A stretch of DNA of 64,000 nucleotides. It comes from Sipunculus nudus (lineage: Eukaryota; Annelida; Sipuncula; Golfingiida; Sipunculidae). The notes beneath the pieces were generated by a model that worked only from the letters and a program-made list of their open reading frames with translations, ran no database searches and had not been told where the DNA came from. Positions 39,581 through 53,250 of this stretch are shown one piece after another (the stretch's first letter is position 1; each line of letters begins with the position of its first letter). A program made the translations under genes and the position numbers. The stretch covers positions 2,505,579 to 2,569,578 of the forward strand of contig CM049307.1 in assembly GCA_026874595.1 (NCBI GenBank), read 5' to 3'.

Positions 39581-42500
39581 CGATCATGGACCCCTGTCGC
39601 TCTGCTTCACGGGTAAGGCAGCTTGATACAAGGCTGTACATGTTAGCCGTGCATGGACCCCTGTCCCTCTGCTTCACGGGTCAGGCAGCTTGACACAAGG
39701 TTGTACATGTTAGCCGTGTATGGACCTTCGTCCCTCTGCTTCACGGGTCAGGCAGCTTGACACAAGGTTGTACATGTTAGCCGTGTATGGACCTCCGTTC
39801 CTCTGCCTCACGGGTCAGGCAGCTTGACACAAGGTTGTACATGTTAGCCGTGCATGGACCTTCGTCCCTCTGCTTCACGGGTCAGGCAGCTTGACACAAT
39901 GCTGTACATGTTAGCCGTGTATGGACCGTTGTCCGTCTGCTTCACGGGTCAGACAGCTTGACACAAGGCTGTACATGTTAGCCGTGCATTGACCTCCGTT
40001 CCTCTGCTTCACGGGTCAGGCAGCTTAACACAAGGCTGTACATGTTAGCCGTTCATGGACCCCTGCCCTCTGCTTCACGGGTCAGGCAGCTTGACACAAG
40101 GCTGTACATGTTAGCCGTGCATGGAGCCCTGTCCCTCTGCTTCATGGGTCAGGCAGCTTGACACAAGGATGTACATGTTAGCCGTGCATGGACCTCCGTT
40201 CCTCTGCTTCATGGGTTAGGCAGCTTGATACAAGGCTGTACATGTTAGCCGTGCATGGACCTCCGTTCCTCTGCTTCACGGGTCAGGCAGCTTGACACAA
40301 GGCTGTACATGTTAGCCGTGCATGGACCCCTGTCCCTCTGCTTCATGGGTCAGGCAGCTTGACACAAGGATGTACATGTTAGCCGTGCATGGACCTCCGT
40401 TCCTCTGCTTCCCGGGTCAGGCAGCTTGACACAAGGCTGTTCATGTTAGCCGTGTATGGACCTCCGTTCCTCTGCTTCACGGGTCAGGCAGCTTGACACA
40501 AGGCTGTACATGTTAGCCGTGCATGGACCCCTGTCCTTCTGCTTCACGGGTCAGGCAGCTTGACACAAGGCTGTACATGTTAGCCGTGCATGGACCCCTG
40601 TCCCTCTGCTTCACGGGTCAGGCAGCTTGAAACAAGGTTGTACATGTTAGCCGTGTATGGACCTCCGTCCCTCTGCTTCACGGGTCAGGCAGCTTGACAC
40701 AAGGTTGTACATGTTAACCGTGTATGGACCGTTGTCCCTCTGCCTCACGGGTCAGGCAGCTTGACACAAGGTTGTACATGTTAGCCGTGCATGGACCTCC
40801 GTACCTCTGCTTCACGGGTCAGGCAGCTTGACACAATGCTGTACATGTTAGCCGTGCATGGACCCCTGTCCCTCTGCTTCACGGGTCAGGCAGCTTGACA
40901 CAATGCTGTACATGTTAGCCGTGTATGGACCGTTGTCCCTCTGCTTCACGGGTCAGGCAGCTTGACACAAGGCTGTACATGTTAGCCGATCATGGACCCC
41001 TGTCGCTCTGCTTCACGGGTAAGGCAGCTTGATACAAGGCTGTACATGTTAGCCGTGCATGGACCCCTGTCCCTCTGCTTCACGGGTCAGGCAGCTTGAC
41101 ACAAGGTTGTACATGTTAGCCGTGTATGGACCTTCGTCCCTCTGCTTCACGGGTCAGGCAGCTTGACACAAGGTTGTACATGTTAGCCGTGTATGGACCT
41201 CCGTTCCTCTGCCTCACGGGTCAGGCAGCTTGACACAAGGTTGTACATGTTAGCCGTGCATGGACCCCTGTTCCTCTGCTTCACGGGTCAGGCAGCTTGA
41301 CACAAGGCTGTACATGTTAGCCGTGCATGGACCCCTGTCCTTCTGCTTCACGGGTCAGGCAGCTTGACACAAGGCTGTACATGTTAGCCGTGCATGGACC
41401 CCTGTCCCTCTGCTTCACGGGTCAGGCAGCTTGAAACAAGGTTGTACATGTTAGCCGTGTATGGACCTCCGTCCCTCTGCTTCACGGGTCAGGCAGCTTG
41501 ACACAAGGTTGTACATGTTAGCCGTGTATGGACCGTTGTCCCTCTGCCTCACGGGTCAGGCAGCTTGACACAAGGTTGTACATGTTAGCCGTGCATGGAC
41601 CTCCGTACCTCTGCTTCACGGGTCAGGCAGCTTGACACAATGCTGTACATGTTAGCCGTGCATGGACCCCTGTCCCTCTGCTTCACGGGTCAGGCAGCTT
41701 GACACAATGCTGTACATGTTAGCCGTGTATGGACCGTTGTCCCTCTGCTTCACGGGTCAGGCAGCTTGACACAAGGCTGTACATGTTAGCCGATCATGGA
41801 CCCCTGTCGCTCTGCTTCACGGGTAAGGCAGCTTGATACAAGGCTGTACATGTTAGCCGTGCATGGACCCCTGTCCCTCTGCTTCACGGGTCAGGCAGCT
41901 TGACACAAGGTTGTACATGTTAGCCGTGTATGGACCTTCGTCCCTCTGCTTCACGGGTCAGGCAGCTTGACACAAGGTTGTACATGTTAGCCGTGTATGG
42001 ACCTCCGTTCCTCTGCCTCACGGGTCAGGCAGCTTGACACAAGGTTGTACATGTTAGCCGTGCATGGACCTTCGTCCCTCTGCTTCACGGGTCAGGCAGC
42101 TTGACACAATGCTGTACATGTTAGCCGTGTATGGACCGTTGTCCGTCTGCTTCACGGGTCAGACAGCTTGACACAAGGCTGTACATGTTAGCCGTGCATT
42201 GACCTCCGTTCCTCTGCTTCACGGGTCAGGCAGCTTAACACAAGGCTGTACATGTTAGCCGTTCATGGACCCCTGCCCTCTGCTTCACGGGTCAGGCAGC
42301 TTGACACAAGGCTGTACATGTTAGCCGTGCATGGAGCCCTGTCCCTCTGCTTCATGGGTCAGGCAGCTTGACACAAGGATGTACATGTTAGCCGTGCATG
42401 GACCTCCGTTCCTCTGCTTCATGGGTTAGGCAGCTTGATACAAGGCTGTACATGTTAGCCGTGCATGGACCTCCGTTCCTCTGCTTCACGGGTCAGGCAG

Positions 42501-45500
42501 CTTGACACAAGGCTGTACATGTTAGCCGTGCATGGACCCCTGTCCCTCTGCTTCATGGGTCAGGCAGCTTGACACAAGGATGTACATGTTAGCCGTGCAT
42601 GGACCTCCGTTCCTCTGCTTCCCGGGTCAGGCAGCTTGACACAAGGCTGTTCATGTTAGCCGTGTATGGACCTCCGTTCCTCTGCTTCACGGGTCAGGCA
42701 GCTTGACACAAGGCTGTACATGTTAGCCGTGCATGGACCCCTGTCCCTCTGCTTCACGGGTTAGGCAGCTTGACACAAGGCTGTACATGTTAGCCGTGCA
42801 TGGACCCCTGTCCCTCTGCTTCACGGGTCAGGCAGCTTGATACAAGGCTGTACATGTTAGCCGTGCATGGACCCCTGTCCCTCTGCCTCGAGGGTCAGGC
42901 AGCTTTACACAAGGTTGTACATGTTAGCCGTGCATGGACCTCCGTCCCTCTGCTTCACGGGTCAGGCAGCTTGACACAATGCTGTACATGTTAGCCGTGT
43001 ATGGACCGTTGTCCCTCTGCTTCACGGGTCAGGCAGCTTGACACAAGGCTGTACATGTTAGCCGTGTATGGACCGTTGTCCCTCTGCTTCACGGGTCAGG
43101 CAGCTTGACACAAGGCTGTACATGTTAGCCGTGCATGGACCTCCGTCCCTCTGCTTCACGGGTCAGGCAGCTTGATACAAGGCTGTACATGTTAGCCATG
43201 CATAGACCCCTGTCCCTCTGCTTCACGGGTCAGGCAGCTTGACCCAAGGCTGTACATGTTAGCCGTGTATGGACCGTTGTCCCTCTGCTTCACGGGTCAG
43301 GCAGCTTGACACAAGGCTGTACATGTTAGCCGTGTATGGACCGTTGTCCCTCTGCTTCACGGGTCAGGCAGCTTGACACAAGGATGTACATGTTAGCCGT
43401 GCATGGACTTCCGTCTCTCTGCTTCATGGGTCAGGCAGCTTGACACAAGGCTGTACATGTTAGCCGTGCATGGACCTCCGTCCCTCTGCTTCACGGGTCA
43501 GGCAGCTTGATACAAGGCTGTACATGTTAGCCATGCATGGACCCCTGTCCCTCTGCTTCACGGGTCAGGCAGCTTGACAGAAGGATGTACATGTTAGCCG
43601 TGCATGGACCCCTGTCCCTCTGCTTTACGGGTCAGGCAGCTTGACACAAGGCTGTACATGTTAGCCGGGTATGGACCGTTGTCTCTCTGCTTCACGGGTC
43701 AAGCAGCTTGACACAAGTCTGTACATGTTAGCCGTGCATGGACCCCTGCCCTCTGCCTCACGGGTCAGGCAGCTTGATACAAGGCTGTACATGTTAGCCA
43801 TGCATGGACCCCTGTCCGTCTGCTTCACGGGTCAGGCAGCTTGACACAAGCCTGTACATGTTAGCCGTGCATGGACCCCTGTCCCTCTGCTTCATGGGTC
43901 AGGCAGCTTGACACAAGGATGTACATGTTAGCCGTGCATGGACCTCCGTTCCTCTGCTTCAGGGGTTAGGCAGCTTGATACAAAGCTGTTCATGTAAGCC
44001 GTGCATTGACCTCCGTTCCTCTGCTTCACGGGTCAGGCAGCTTGACACAAGGCTGTACATGTTAGCCGTGCATGGACCCCTGCCCTCTGCTTCACAGGTC
44101 AGGCAGCTTGACACAAGGCTGTACATGTTAGCCGTGCATTGACCTCCGTTCCTCTGCTTCATGGGTCAGGCAGCTTGACACAAGGCTGTACATGTTAGCC
44201 GTGCATGGACCCCTGTCCCTCTGCTTCACGGGTCAGGCAGCTTGACACAAGGCTGTACATGTTAGCCGTGCGTGGACCCCTGTCCCTCTGCTTCATTGGT
44301 CAGGCAGCTTGACACAAGGATGTACATGTTAGCCGTGCATGGACCTCCGTTCCTCTGCTTCACGGGTTAGGCAGCTTGATACAAAGCTGTTCATGTTAGC
44401 CGTGTATGGACTTCCGTTCCTCTGCTTCACGGGTCAGGCAGCTTGACACAAGCTGTACATGTTAGCCGTGTATGGACTTCCGTTCCTCTGCTTCACGGGT
44501 CAGGCAGCTTGACACAAGCTGTACATGTTAGCCGTGCATGGACCCCTGCCCTCTGCTTCACGGCTCAGGCAGCTTGACACAAGGCTGTACATGTTAGCCG
44601 TGCATGGACCCCTGTCCCTCTGCTTCACGGGTCAGGCAGCTTGACACAAGGCTGTACATGTTAGCCGTGCATGGACCCCTGTCCCTCTGCTTCACGGGTC
44701 AGGCAGCTTGACACAAGGCTGTACATGTAAGCCGTGCATGGAAACCTGTCCCTATGCTTCACGGGTCAGGCAGCTTGACACAAGGATGTACATGTTAGCC
44801 GTGCATGGACCCCTGTCCCTCTGCTTTACGGGTCAGGCAGCTTGACACAAGGCTGTACATGTTAGCCGTGCGTGGACCTCCGTTCCTCTGCTTCACGGGT
44901 CAGGCAGCTTGACACAAGGCTGTACATGTTAGCCGTGCGTGGACCTCCGTCCCTCTGCTCCACGGATCAGGCAGCTTGACACAAGGCTGTACATGTTAGC
45001 CGTGCATGGACCCCTGTCCCTCTGCTTCACAGGTAAGGCAGCTTGACACAAGACTGTACATGTTAGCCGTGCATGGACCCCTGTCCCTCTGCTTCACGGG
45101 TCAGGCAGCTTGACACAAGGCTATACATGTTAGCCATGCATGGACCCCTGTCCCTCTGCCTCACGGATCAGGCAGCTTGACACAAGGCTGTACATGTTAG
45201 CCGTGCATTGACCTCCGTTCCTCTGCTTCACGGGTCAGGCAGCTTGACACAAGGCTGTACAGGTAAGCCGTACATGGACCTCCGTCCCTCTGCTGCACGG
45301 GTCAGGCAGCTTGACCCAAGGCTGTACATGTTAGCCGTGCGTTGACCTCCGTTCATTTGCTTCACGGGTCAGGCAGCTTGACACAAGGATGTACATGTTA
45401 GCCGTGCATGGACCCCTGTCCCTCTGCTTCACGGGTGAGGCAGCATGATACAAAACTGTTCATGTTAGCCGTGCATGGACCTCCGTTCCTCTGCTTCACG

Positions 45501-46004
45501 GGTCATGCAGCTTGACACAAGGCTGTACATGTAAGCCGTGCATGGACCTCTGCCCTCTGCTTCACGGGTCAGGCAGCTTGACACAAGGCTGTACATGTTA
45601 GCCGTGCATGGACCCCTGTCCCTCTGCCTCACGGGTCAGGCAGCTTGACACAAGGCTGTACATGTTAGCCGTGCATGGACCCCTGTCCCTCTGCTTCACT
45701 GGTCAGGCAGCTTGACACGAGGCTGTACATGTTAGCCGTGCGTGGACCTCCGTTCCCCTGCTTCACGGGTCAGGCAGCTTGACACAAGGCTGTACATGTT
45801 AGCCGTGTATGGACCCCTGTCCCTCTGCTTCACGGGTCAGGCAGCTTGACATAAGGCTGTACATGTAAGCCGTGCATGGACACCTGTCCCTATGCTTCAC
45901 GGGTCAGGCAGCTTGACACAAGGATGTACATGTTAGCCATGCATGGACCCCTGTCCCTCTGCCTCACGGATCAGGCAGCTTGACACAAGGCTGTACATGT
46001 TAGC
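39581..46004. repeat. 6,424-bp duplication, copy 2
   Basis: Partner of 33157-39580. Differences noticed: 40717 A versus 34293 G, 41214 T versus 34790 G, 45123 A versus 38699 G. Even rare monomer variants and small deletions are shared (for example the 2-bp-short ACACAAGCTGTAC pair near 38027-38100 and 44451-44524). This shows one recent tandem duplication rather than independent drift. Confidence 0.85.
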
Positions 46005-49000
46005 CGTGTATGGACCTTTGTCCCTCTGCTTTACGGGTCAGGCAGCTTGAGACAAGGCTGTACATGTTAGCCGTGCATGGACCTCCGTGCCTCTGCTTCA
46101 CGGGTCAGGCAGCTTGACACAAAACTGTACATGTTAGCCGTGCATGGACTTCCGTCTCTCTGCTTCACGGGTCAGGCAGCTTGACACAATGCTGTACATG
46201 TTAGCCGTGTATGGATCGTTGTCCCTCTGCTTCACGGGTCAGGCAGCTTGACACAAGGCTGTACATGTTAGCCGTGCATTGACCTCCGTCCCTCTGCTTT
46301 ACGGGTCAGGCAGCTTGACACAAGGCTGTACATGTTAGCCATTCATGGAACATCGTCCCTCTGGTTCACGCGTCAGGCAGCTTGACACAAGGCTGTACAT
46401 GTTAGCCGTGCATTGACCTCCGTTCCTCTGCTTCACGGGTCAGGCAGCTTGACACAAGGCTGTACAGGTAAGCCGTACATCGACCTCCGTCCCTCTGCTG
46501 CACGGGTCAGGCAGCTTGACCCAAGGCTGTACATGTTAGCCTAGCGTTGACCTCCGTTCATCTGCTACACGGGTCAGGCAGCTTGACACAAGGATGTACA
46601 TGTTAGCCGTGCATGGACCCCTGTCCCTCTGCTTCACGGGTGAGGCAGCATGATACAAAGCTGTTCATGTTAGCCGTGCATGGACCTCCGTTCCTCTGCT
46701 TCACGGGTCATGCAGCTTGACACAAGGCTGTACATGTTAGCCGTTCATGGACCTCCGTTCCTCTGCTTCACGGGTCAGGCAGCTTGACACAAGGCTGTAC
46801 ATGTTAGCCGTGCGTGGACCTCCGTCCCTCTGCTCCACGGATCAGGCAGCTTGACACAAGGCTGTACATGTTAGCCGTGCATGGACCCCTGTCCCTCTGC
46901 TTCACAGGTAAGGCAGCTTGACACAAGGCTGTACATGTTAGCCGTGCATGGACCCCTGTCCCTCTGCTTCACTGGTCAGGCAGCTTGACACAAGGCTGTA
47001 CATGTTAGCCATGCATGGACCCCTGTCCCTCTGCCTCACGGATCAGGCAGCTTGACACAAGGCTGTACATGTTAGCCGTGCATTGACCTCCGTTCCTCTG
47101 CTTCGAGGGTCAGGCAGCTTGACATAAGGCTGTACAGGTAAGCCGTACATGGACCTCCGTCCCTCTGCTGCACGGGTCAGGCAGCTTGACCCAAGGCTGT
47201 ACATGTTAGCCGTGCGTTGACCTCCGTTCATTTGCTTCACGGGTCAGGCAGCTTGACACAAGGATGTACATGTTAGCCGTGCATGGACCCCTGTCCCTCT
47301 GCTTCACGGGTGAGGCAGCATGATACAAGGCTGTTCATGTTAGCCGTGTATGGACCCCTGTCCCTCTGCTTCACGGGTGAGGCAGCATGATACAAAGCTG
47401 TTCATGTTAGCCGTGCATGGACCTCCGTTCCTCTGCTTCACGGGTCATGCAGCTTGACACAAGGCTGTACATGTTAGCCGTGCATGGACCTCTGCCCTCT
47501 GCTTCACGGGTCAGGCAGCTTGACACAAGGCTGTACATGTTAGCCGTGCATGGACCCCTGTCCCTCTGCCTCACGGGTCAGGCAGCTTGACACAAGGCTG
47601 TACATGTTAGCCGTGCATGGACCCCTGTCCCTCTGCTTCACTGGTCAGGCAGCTTGACACAAGGCTGTACATGTTAGACGTGCGTGGACCTCCGTTCCTC
47701 TGCTTCACGGGTCAGGCAGCTTGACACAAGGCTGTACATGTTAGCCGTGTATGGACCCCTGTCCCTCTGCTTCACGGGTCAGGCAGCTTGACATAAGGCT
47801 GTACATGTAAGCCGTGCATGGACACCTGTCCCTATGCTTCACGGGTCAGGCAGCTTGACACAAGGATGTACATGTTAGCCATGCATGGACCCCTGTCCCT
47901 CTGCCTCACGGATCAGGCAGCTTGACACAAGGCTGTACATGTTAGCCGTGCATGGACCCCTGTCCCTCTGCTTCACTGGTCAGGCAGCTTGACATAAGGC
48001 TGTACATGTTAGCCGTGTATGGACCTTTGTCCCTCTGCTTTACGGGTCAGGCAGCTTGAGACAAGGCTGTACATGTTAGCCGTGCATGGACCTCCGTGCC
48101 TCTGCTTCACGGGTCAGGCAGCTTGACACAATGCTGTACATGTTAGCCGTGTATGGACCGTTGTCCCTCTGCTTCACGGGTCAGGCAGCTTGACACAAGG
48201 CTGTACATGTTAGCCGTGTATGGACCGTTGTCCCTCTGCTTCACGGGTCAGGCAGCTTGACACAAGGATGTACATGTTAGCCGTGCATGGACCTCCGTCC
48301 CTCTGCTTCACGGGTCAGGCAGCTTGATACAAGGCTGTACATGTTAGCCATGCATAGACCCCTGTCCCTCTGCTTCACGGGTCAGGCAGCTTGACCCAAG
48401 GCTGTACATGTTAGCCGTGTATGGACCTCCGTTCCTCTGCTTCACGGGTCAGGCAGCTTGACACAAGGCTGTACATGTTAGCCGTGTATGGACCGTTGTC
48501 CCTCTGCTTCACGGGTCAGGCAGCTTGACACAAGGATGTACATGTTAGCCGTGCATGGACTTCCGTCTCTCTGCTTCATGGGTCAGGCAGCTTGACACAA
48601 GGCTGTACATGTTAGCCGTGCATGGACCTCCGTCCCTCTGCTTCACGGGTCAGGCAGCTTGACAGAAGGATGTACATGTTAGCCGTGCATGGACCCCTGT
48701 CCCTCTGCTTTACGGGTCAGGCAGCTTGACACAAGGCTGTACATGTTAGCCGTGTATGGACCGTTGTCCCTCTGCTTCACGGGTCAGGCAGCTTGACACA
48801 AGGCTGTACATGTTAGCCGTGTATGGACCGTTGACCCTCTGCTTCACGGGTCAGGCAGCTTGACACAAGGATGTACATGTTAGCCGTGTATGGACCGTTG
48901 TCCCTCTGCTTCACGGGTCAAGCAGCTTGACACAAGTCTGTACATGTTAGCCGTGCATGGACCCCTGCCCTCTGCCTCACGGGTCAGGCAGCTTGATACA

Positions 49001-52000
49001 AGGCTGTACATGTTAGCCATGCATGGACCCCTGTCCGTCTGCTTCACGGGTCAGGCAGCTTGACACAAGCCTGTACATGTTAGCCGTGCATGGACCCCTG
49101 TCCCTCTGCTTCATGGGTCAGGCAGCTTGACACAAGGATGTACATGTTAGCCGTGCATGGACCTCCGTTCCTCTGCTTCACGGGTTAGGCAGCTTGATAC
49201 AAAGCTGTTCATGTAAGCCGTGCATTGACCTCCATTCCTCTGCTTTACGGGTCAGGCAGCTTGACACAAGGCTGTACATGTTAGCCGTGCATGGACCCCT
49301 GTCCCTCTGCTTCACGGGTGAGGCAGCATGATACAAAGCTGTTCATGTTAGCCGTGCATGGACCTCCGTTCCTCTGCTTCACGGGTCAGGCAGTTTGACC
49401 CAAGGCTGTACATGTTAGCCGTGCATGGACCTCTGCCCTCTGCTTCACGGGTCAGGCAGCTTGACACAAGGCTGTACATGTTAGCCGTGCATGGACCCCT
49501 GTCCCTCTGCCTCACGGGTCAGGCAGCTTGACACAAGGCTGTACATGTTAGCCGTGCATGGACCCCTGTCCCTCTGCTTCACCGGTCAGGCAGCTTGACA
49601 CAAGGCTGTACATGTTAGCCGTGCGTGGACCTCCGTTCCTCTGCTTCACGGGTCAGGCAGCTTGACACAAGAAGGTACATGTTAGCCGTGCATGGACCCC
49701 TGTCCCTCTGCTTTACGGGTCAGGCAGCTTGACACAAGGCTGTACATGTTAGCCGTGCGTGGACCTCCGTTCCTCTGCTTCACGGGTCAGGCAGCTTGAC
49801 ACAAGGCTGTACATGTTAGCCGTGCGTGGACCTCCGTCCCTCTGCTCCACGGATCAGGCAGCTTGACACAAGGCTGTACATGTTAGCCGTTCATGGACCC
49901 CTGTCCCTCTGCTTCACAGGTAAGGCAGCTTGACACAAGGCTGTACATGTTAGCCGTGCATGGACCCCTGTCCCTCTGCTTCACTGGTCAGGCAGCTTGA
50001 CACAAGGCTGTACATGTTAGCCATGCATGGACCCCTGTCCCTCTGCCTCACGGATCAGGCAGCTTGACACAAGGCTGTACATGTTAGCCGTGCATGGACC
50101 CCTGTCCCTCTGCTTCACTGGTCAGGCAGCTTGACATAAGGCTGTACATGTTAGCCGTGTATGGACCGTTGTCCCTCTGCTTTACGGGTCAGGCAGCTTG
50201 ATACAAGGCTGTACATGTTAGCCGTGCATGGACCTCCGTCCCTCTGCTTCACGGGTCAGGCAGCTTGACACAAGGCTGTGCATGTTAGCCGTGCATTGAC
50301 CTCCGTTCCTCTGCTTCACGGGTCAGGCAGCTTGACACAATGCTGTACATGTTAGCCGTGTATGGACCGTTGTCCCTCTGCTTCACGGGTCAGGCAGCTT
50401 GACACAAGGATGTACATGTTAGCCGTGCATGGACCCCTGTCCCTCTGCTTCACGGGTGAGGCAGCATGATACAAAGCTGTTCATGTTAGCCGTGCATGGA
50501 CCTCCGTTCCTCTGCTTCACGGGTCATGCAGCTTGACACAAGGCTGTACATGTTAGCCGTGCATGGACCTCTGCCCTCTGCTTCACGGGTCAGGCAGCTT
50601 GACACAAGGCTGTACATGTTAGCCGTGCATGGACCCCTGTCCCTCTGCCTCACGGGTCAGGCAGCTTGACACAAGGTTGTACATGTTAGCCGTGCATGGA
50701 CCTCCGTTCCTCTGCTTCACGGGTCAGGCAGCTTGACACAAGGATGTACATGATAGCCGTGCGTGGACCTCCGTTCATCTGCTTCACGGGTCAGGCAGCT
50801 TGACACAAGGCTGTACATGTTAGCCGTGCATGGACCTCTGCCCTCTGTTTTACGGGTCAGGCAGCTTGACACAAGACTGTACATGTTAGCCGTGCATGGA
50901 CCCCTGTCCCTCTGCCTCACGGGTCAGGCAGCTTGACACAAGGCTGTACATGTTAGCCGTGCATGGACCCCTGTCCCTCTGCTTCACTGGTCAGGCAGCT
51001 TGACACAAGGCTGTACATGTTAGCCGTGCGTGGACCTCCGTTCCTCTGCTTCACGGGTCAGGCAGCTTGACACAAGGCTGTACATGTTAGCCGTGCATGG
51101 ACCCCTGTCCCTCTGCTTTCCTGGTCAGGCAGATTGACACAAGGATGTACATGTTAGCCATGCATGAACCCCTGTCCCCCTGCTTCACTGGTCAGGCAGC
51201 TTGACACAAGGATGTACATGTTAGCCGTGCATGGACCCCTGTCTCTCTGCTTCACTGGTCAGGCAGCTTGACACAAGGCTGTACATGTTAGCCATGCATG
51301 GACCCCTGTCCCTCTGCCTCGATGATCAGGCCACTGGACACAAGGCTGTACATGTTAGCCGTGCATGGACCCCTGTCCCTCTACTTCACTGGTCAGGCAG
51401 CTTGACACAAGGCTGTACATGTTAGCCGTGCGTGGACCTCCGTTCCTCTGCTTCACGGGTCAGGCAGCTTGACACAAGGCTGTACATGTTAGCCGTGTAT
51501 GGACCGTTGTCCCTCTGCTTCACGGGTCAGGCAGCTTGACACAAGGTTGTACATGTTAGCCGTGCATGGACCCCTGTCCCTCTGCTTCACTGGTCAGGCA
51601 GCTTGACACAAGGCTGTACATGTTAGCCATGCATGGACCCCTGTCCCTCTGCCTCACGGATCAGGCAGCTTGACACAAGGCTGTACATGTTAGCCGTGCA
51701 TGGACCCCTGTCCCTCTGCTTCACTGGTCAGGCAGCTTGACACAAGGCTGTACATGTTAGCCGTGCATTGACCTCCGTCCCTCTGCTTCACGGGTCAGGC
51801 AGCTTGACACAAGGCTGTACATGTTAGCCATTCATGGAACACCGTCCCTCTGCTTCACGGGTCAGGCAGCTTGACACAAGGCTGTACATGTTAGCCATGC
51901 ATTGACCTCCGTTCCTCTGCTTCACGGGTCAGGCAGCTTGACACAAGGCTGTACAGGTAAGCCGTACATGGACCTCCGTCCCTCTGCTGCACGGGTCAGG

Positions 52001-52989
52001 CAGCTTGACCCAAGGCTGTACATGTTAGCCGTGCGTTGACCTCCGTTCATCTGCTTCACGGGTCAGGCAGCTTGACACAAGGCTGTACATGTTAGCCGTG
52101 CATGGAACTCCGTTCCTCTGCTTCACGGGTCAGGCAGCTTGACACAAGGATGTACATGTTAGCCGTGCATGGAACTCCGTTCCTCTGCTTCACGGGTCAG
52201 GCAGCTTGATACAAGGCTGTACATGTTAGCTGTGCATGAAGAAAAGAAAAGCGTCTTATTTTTAAGTCATATATACAACTCTGAAAATAAGTTTTCGTTT
52301 TATTTAAAGAATTTAACTGATCAATGACTTCACTGAAGCATCATATTAACTGCATAATGAGCATCCCTGCATGCTGCGCCAATAGTCTGTCCACATGAAG
52401 AAAACTATCCATAATATTACATAATGGTGGTATCAGTCCCTGGACATGATTTTAAGACACATCCTGGCTATGTAATAGGTCAGTTTTGAGGACACTTTAG
52501 TTCGTTACCGTACCGGAAATGACGTTTGTATGATCGAGAACATTGATGACGTGTATGTCCATATACAAGTGTGTTCGGCTGCCTCTATGTCCTGACAAAC
52601 GCCGGAAAGTCGACGACACAACTCTAGTTAACGAATATATAAACCTTTGAGAACATTGGGGAAAGCAGATTTTAGCTATAGGAATAATATAATATAATAC
52701 GTATTTGTGATTTATGCCGCTTTATCCTCCCAGCTTCCTTAGTCAGTGTTTACATATGTTGATCACGCCGTCAGTGAAAATCCCGAGTAACAACTAGCAT
52801 CAAACTATTCTGAAAGGACAATAGAGAATTTATGTAGTTCAGTTGTGTACGTGCTTGGCCTTCAGAGAGATGAATGCAGCTATTGTCGGTGATTTAATAA
52901 TTATCTCAGCAGCAGGAAATGGTTCATAAATGTACATAAAATGATAAATCAACTTCCTTTCAAGATGTACTTGGTATATACACTGTGTG

Positions 52990-53250
52990 TATGGATTGAG
53001 AGGAAAGTTACAGTATTATCAGCGTGTATACATTCAGGCCACGGACTTGGCCTTTAAGAGTAATCTAAGAGACATTACATGTCGGATCTTAGGACACATC
53101 AATTTGTTACCGGCACTGACGAGACAACTCTTCTGTAATGGAGATAAGTTCTTGTTTAGTAAAAGGCATTCTGACGATCCACACTTCAAATCCGACATGG
53201 TTTATATCTGGCCTTTGTTAATCAGGTTCCTGCAGCTGTCTGATGATTGA
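52990..53250 (+). CDS. weak candidate terminal exon, unknown
   Basis: An open frame of about 86 codons ending at TGA 53248-53250, with no ATG near its 5' edge. Acceptor-like AGs occur at 53009-53020 (GTTACAG, TATTATCAG) but the pyrimidine tract is poor. The translation (VYIQATDLAFKSNLRDITCR, then LLPALTRQLFCNGDKFLF) is protein-like in composition but matches no family I know. It lies 750 bp right of the 67-bp array. Could be chance. Confidence 0.15.
   Translation, partial: YGLRGKLQYYQRVYIQATDLAFKSNLRDITCRILGHINLLPALTRQLFCNGDKFLFSKRHSDDPHFKSDMVYIWPLLIRFLQLSDD

Larger units (their letters stand above)
30454..52240. repeat. 67-bp minisatellite array (about 325 copies)
   Basis: The largest element of the window: head-to-tail 67-bp monomers, in order GGCAGCTTGACACAAGG, CTGTACATGTTAGCCGTGC, ATGGACCCCTGTCCCTCTG and CTTCACGGGTCA. 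Common variants are GGTTGT or GGATGT for GGCTGT, GTGTATGG or GTGCGTGG for GTGCATGG, ACCTCCGTTCC or ACCGTTGTCC for ACCCCTGTCC, and CATGGG, CACAGG or CACTGG for CACGGG. It begins abruptly at TTGACACAAGG after ACTTTTTGCAGTG and ends inside a monomer at TTAGCTGTGCATGAAG. Small deletions (ACCCCTGCCCTC, ACACAAGCTGTAC) break the periodicity in places. Short open frames of 60-67 codons on both strands are repeat products. Confidence 0.97.

Noticed and set aside
1549-52240. CRISPR arrays
   Set aside because: The arrays are direct head-to-tail minisatellites with no unique spacers between constant repeats, and the window is eukaryotic in character.
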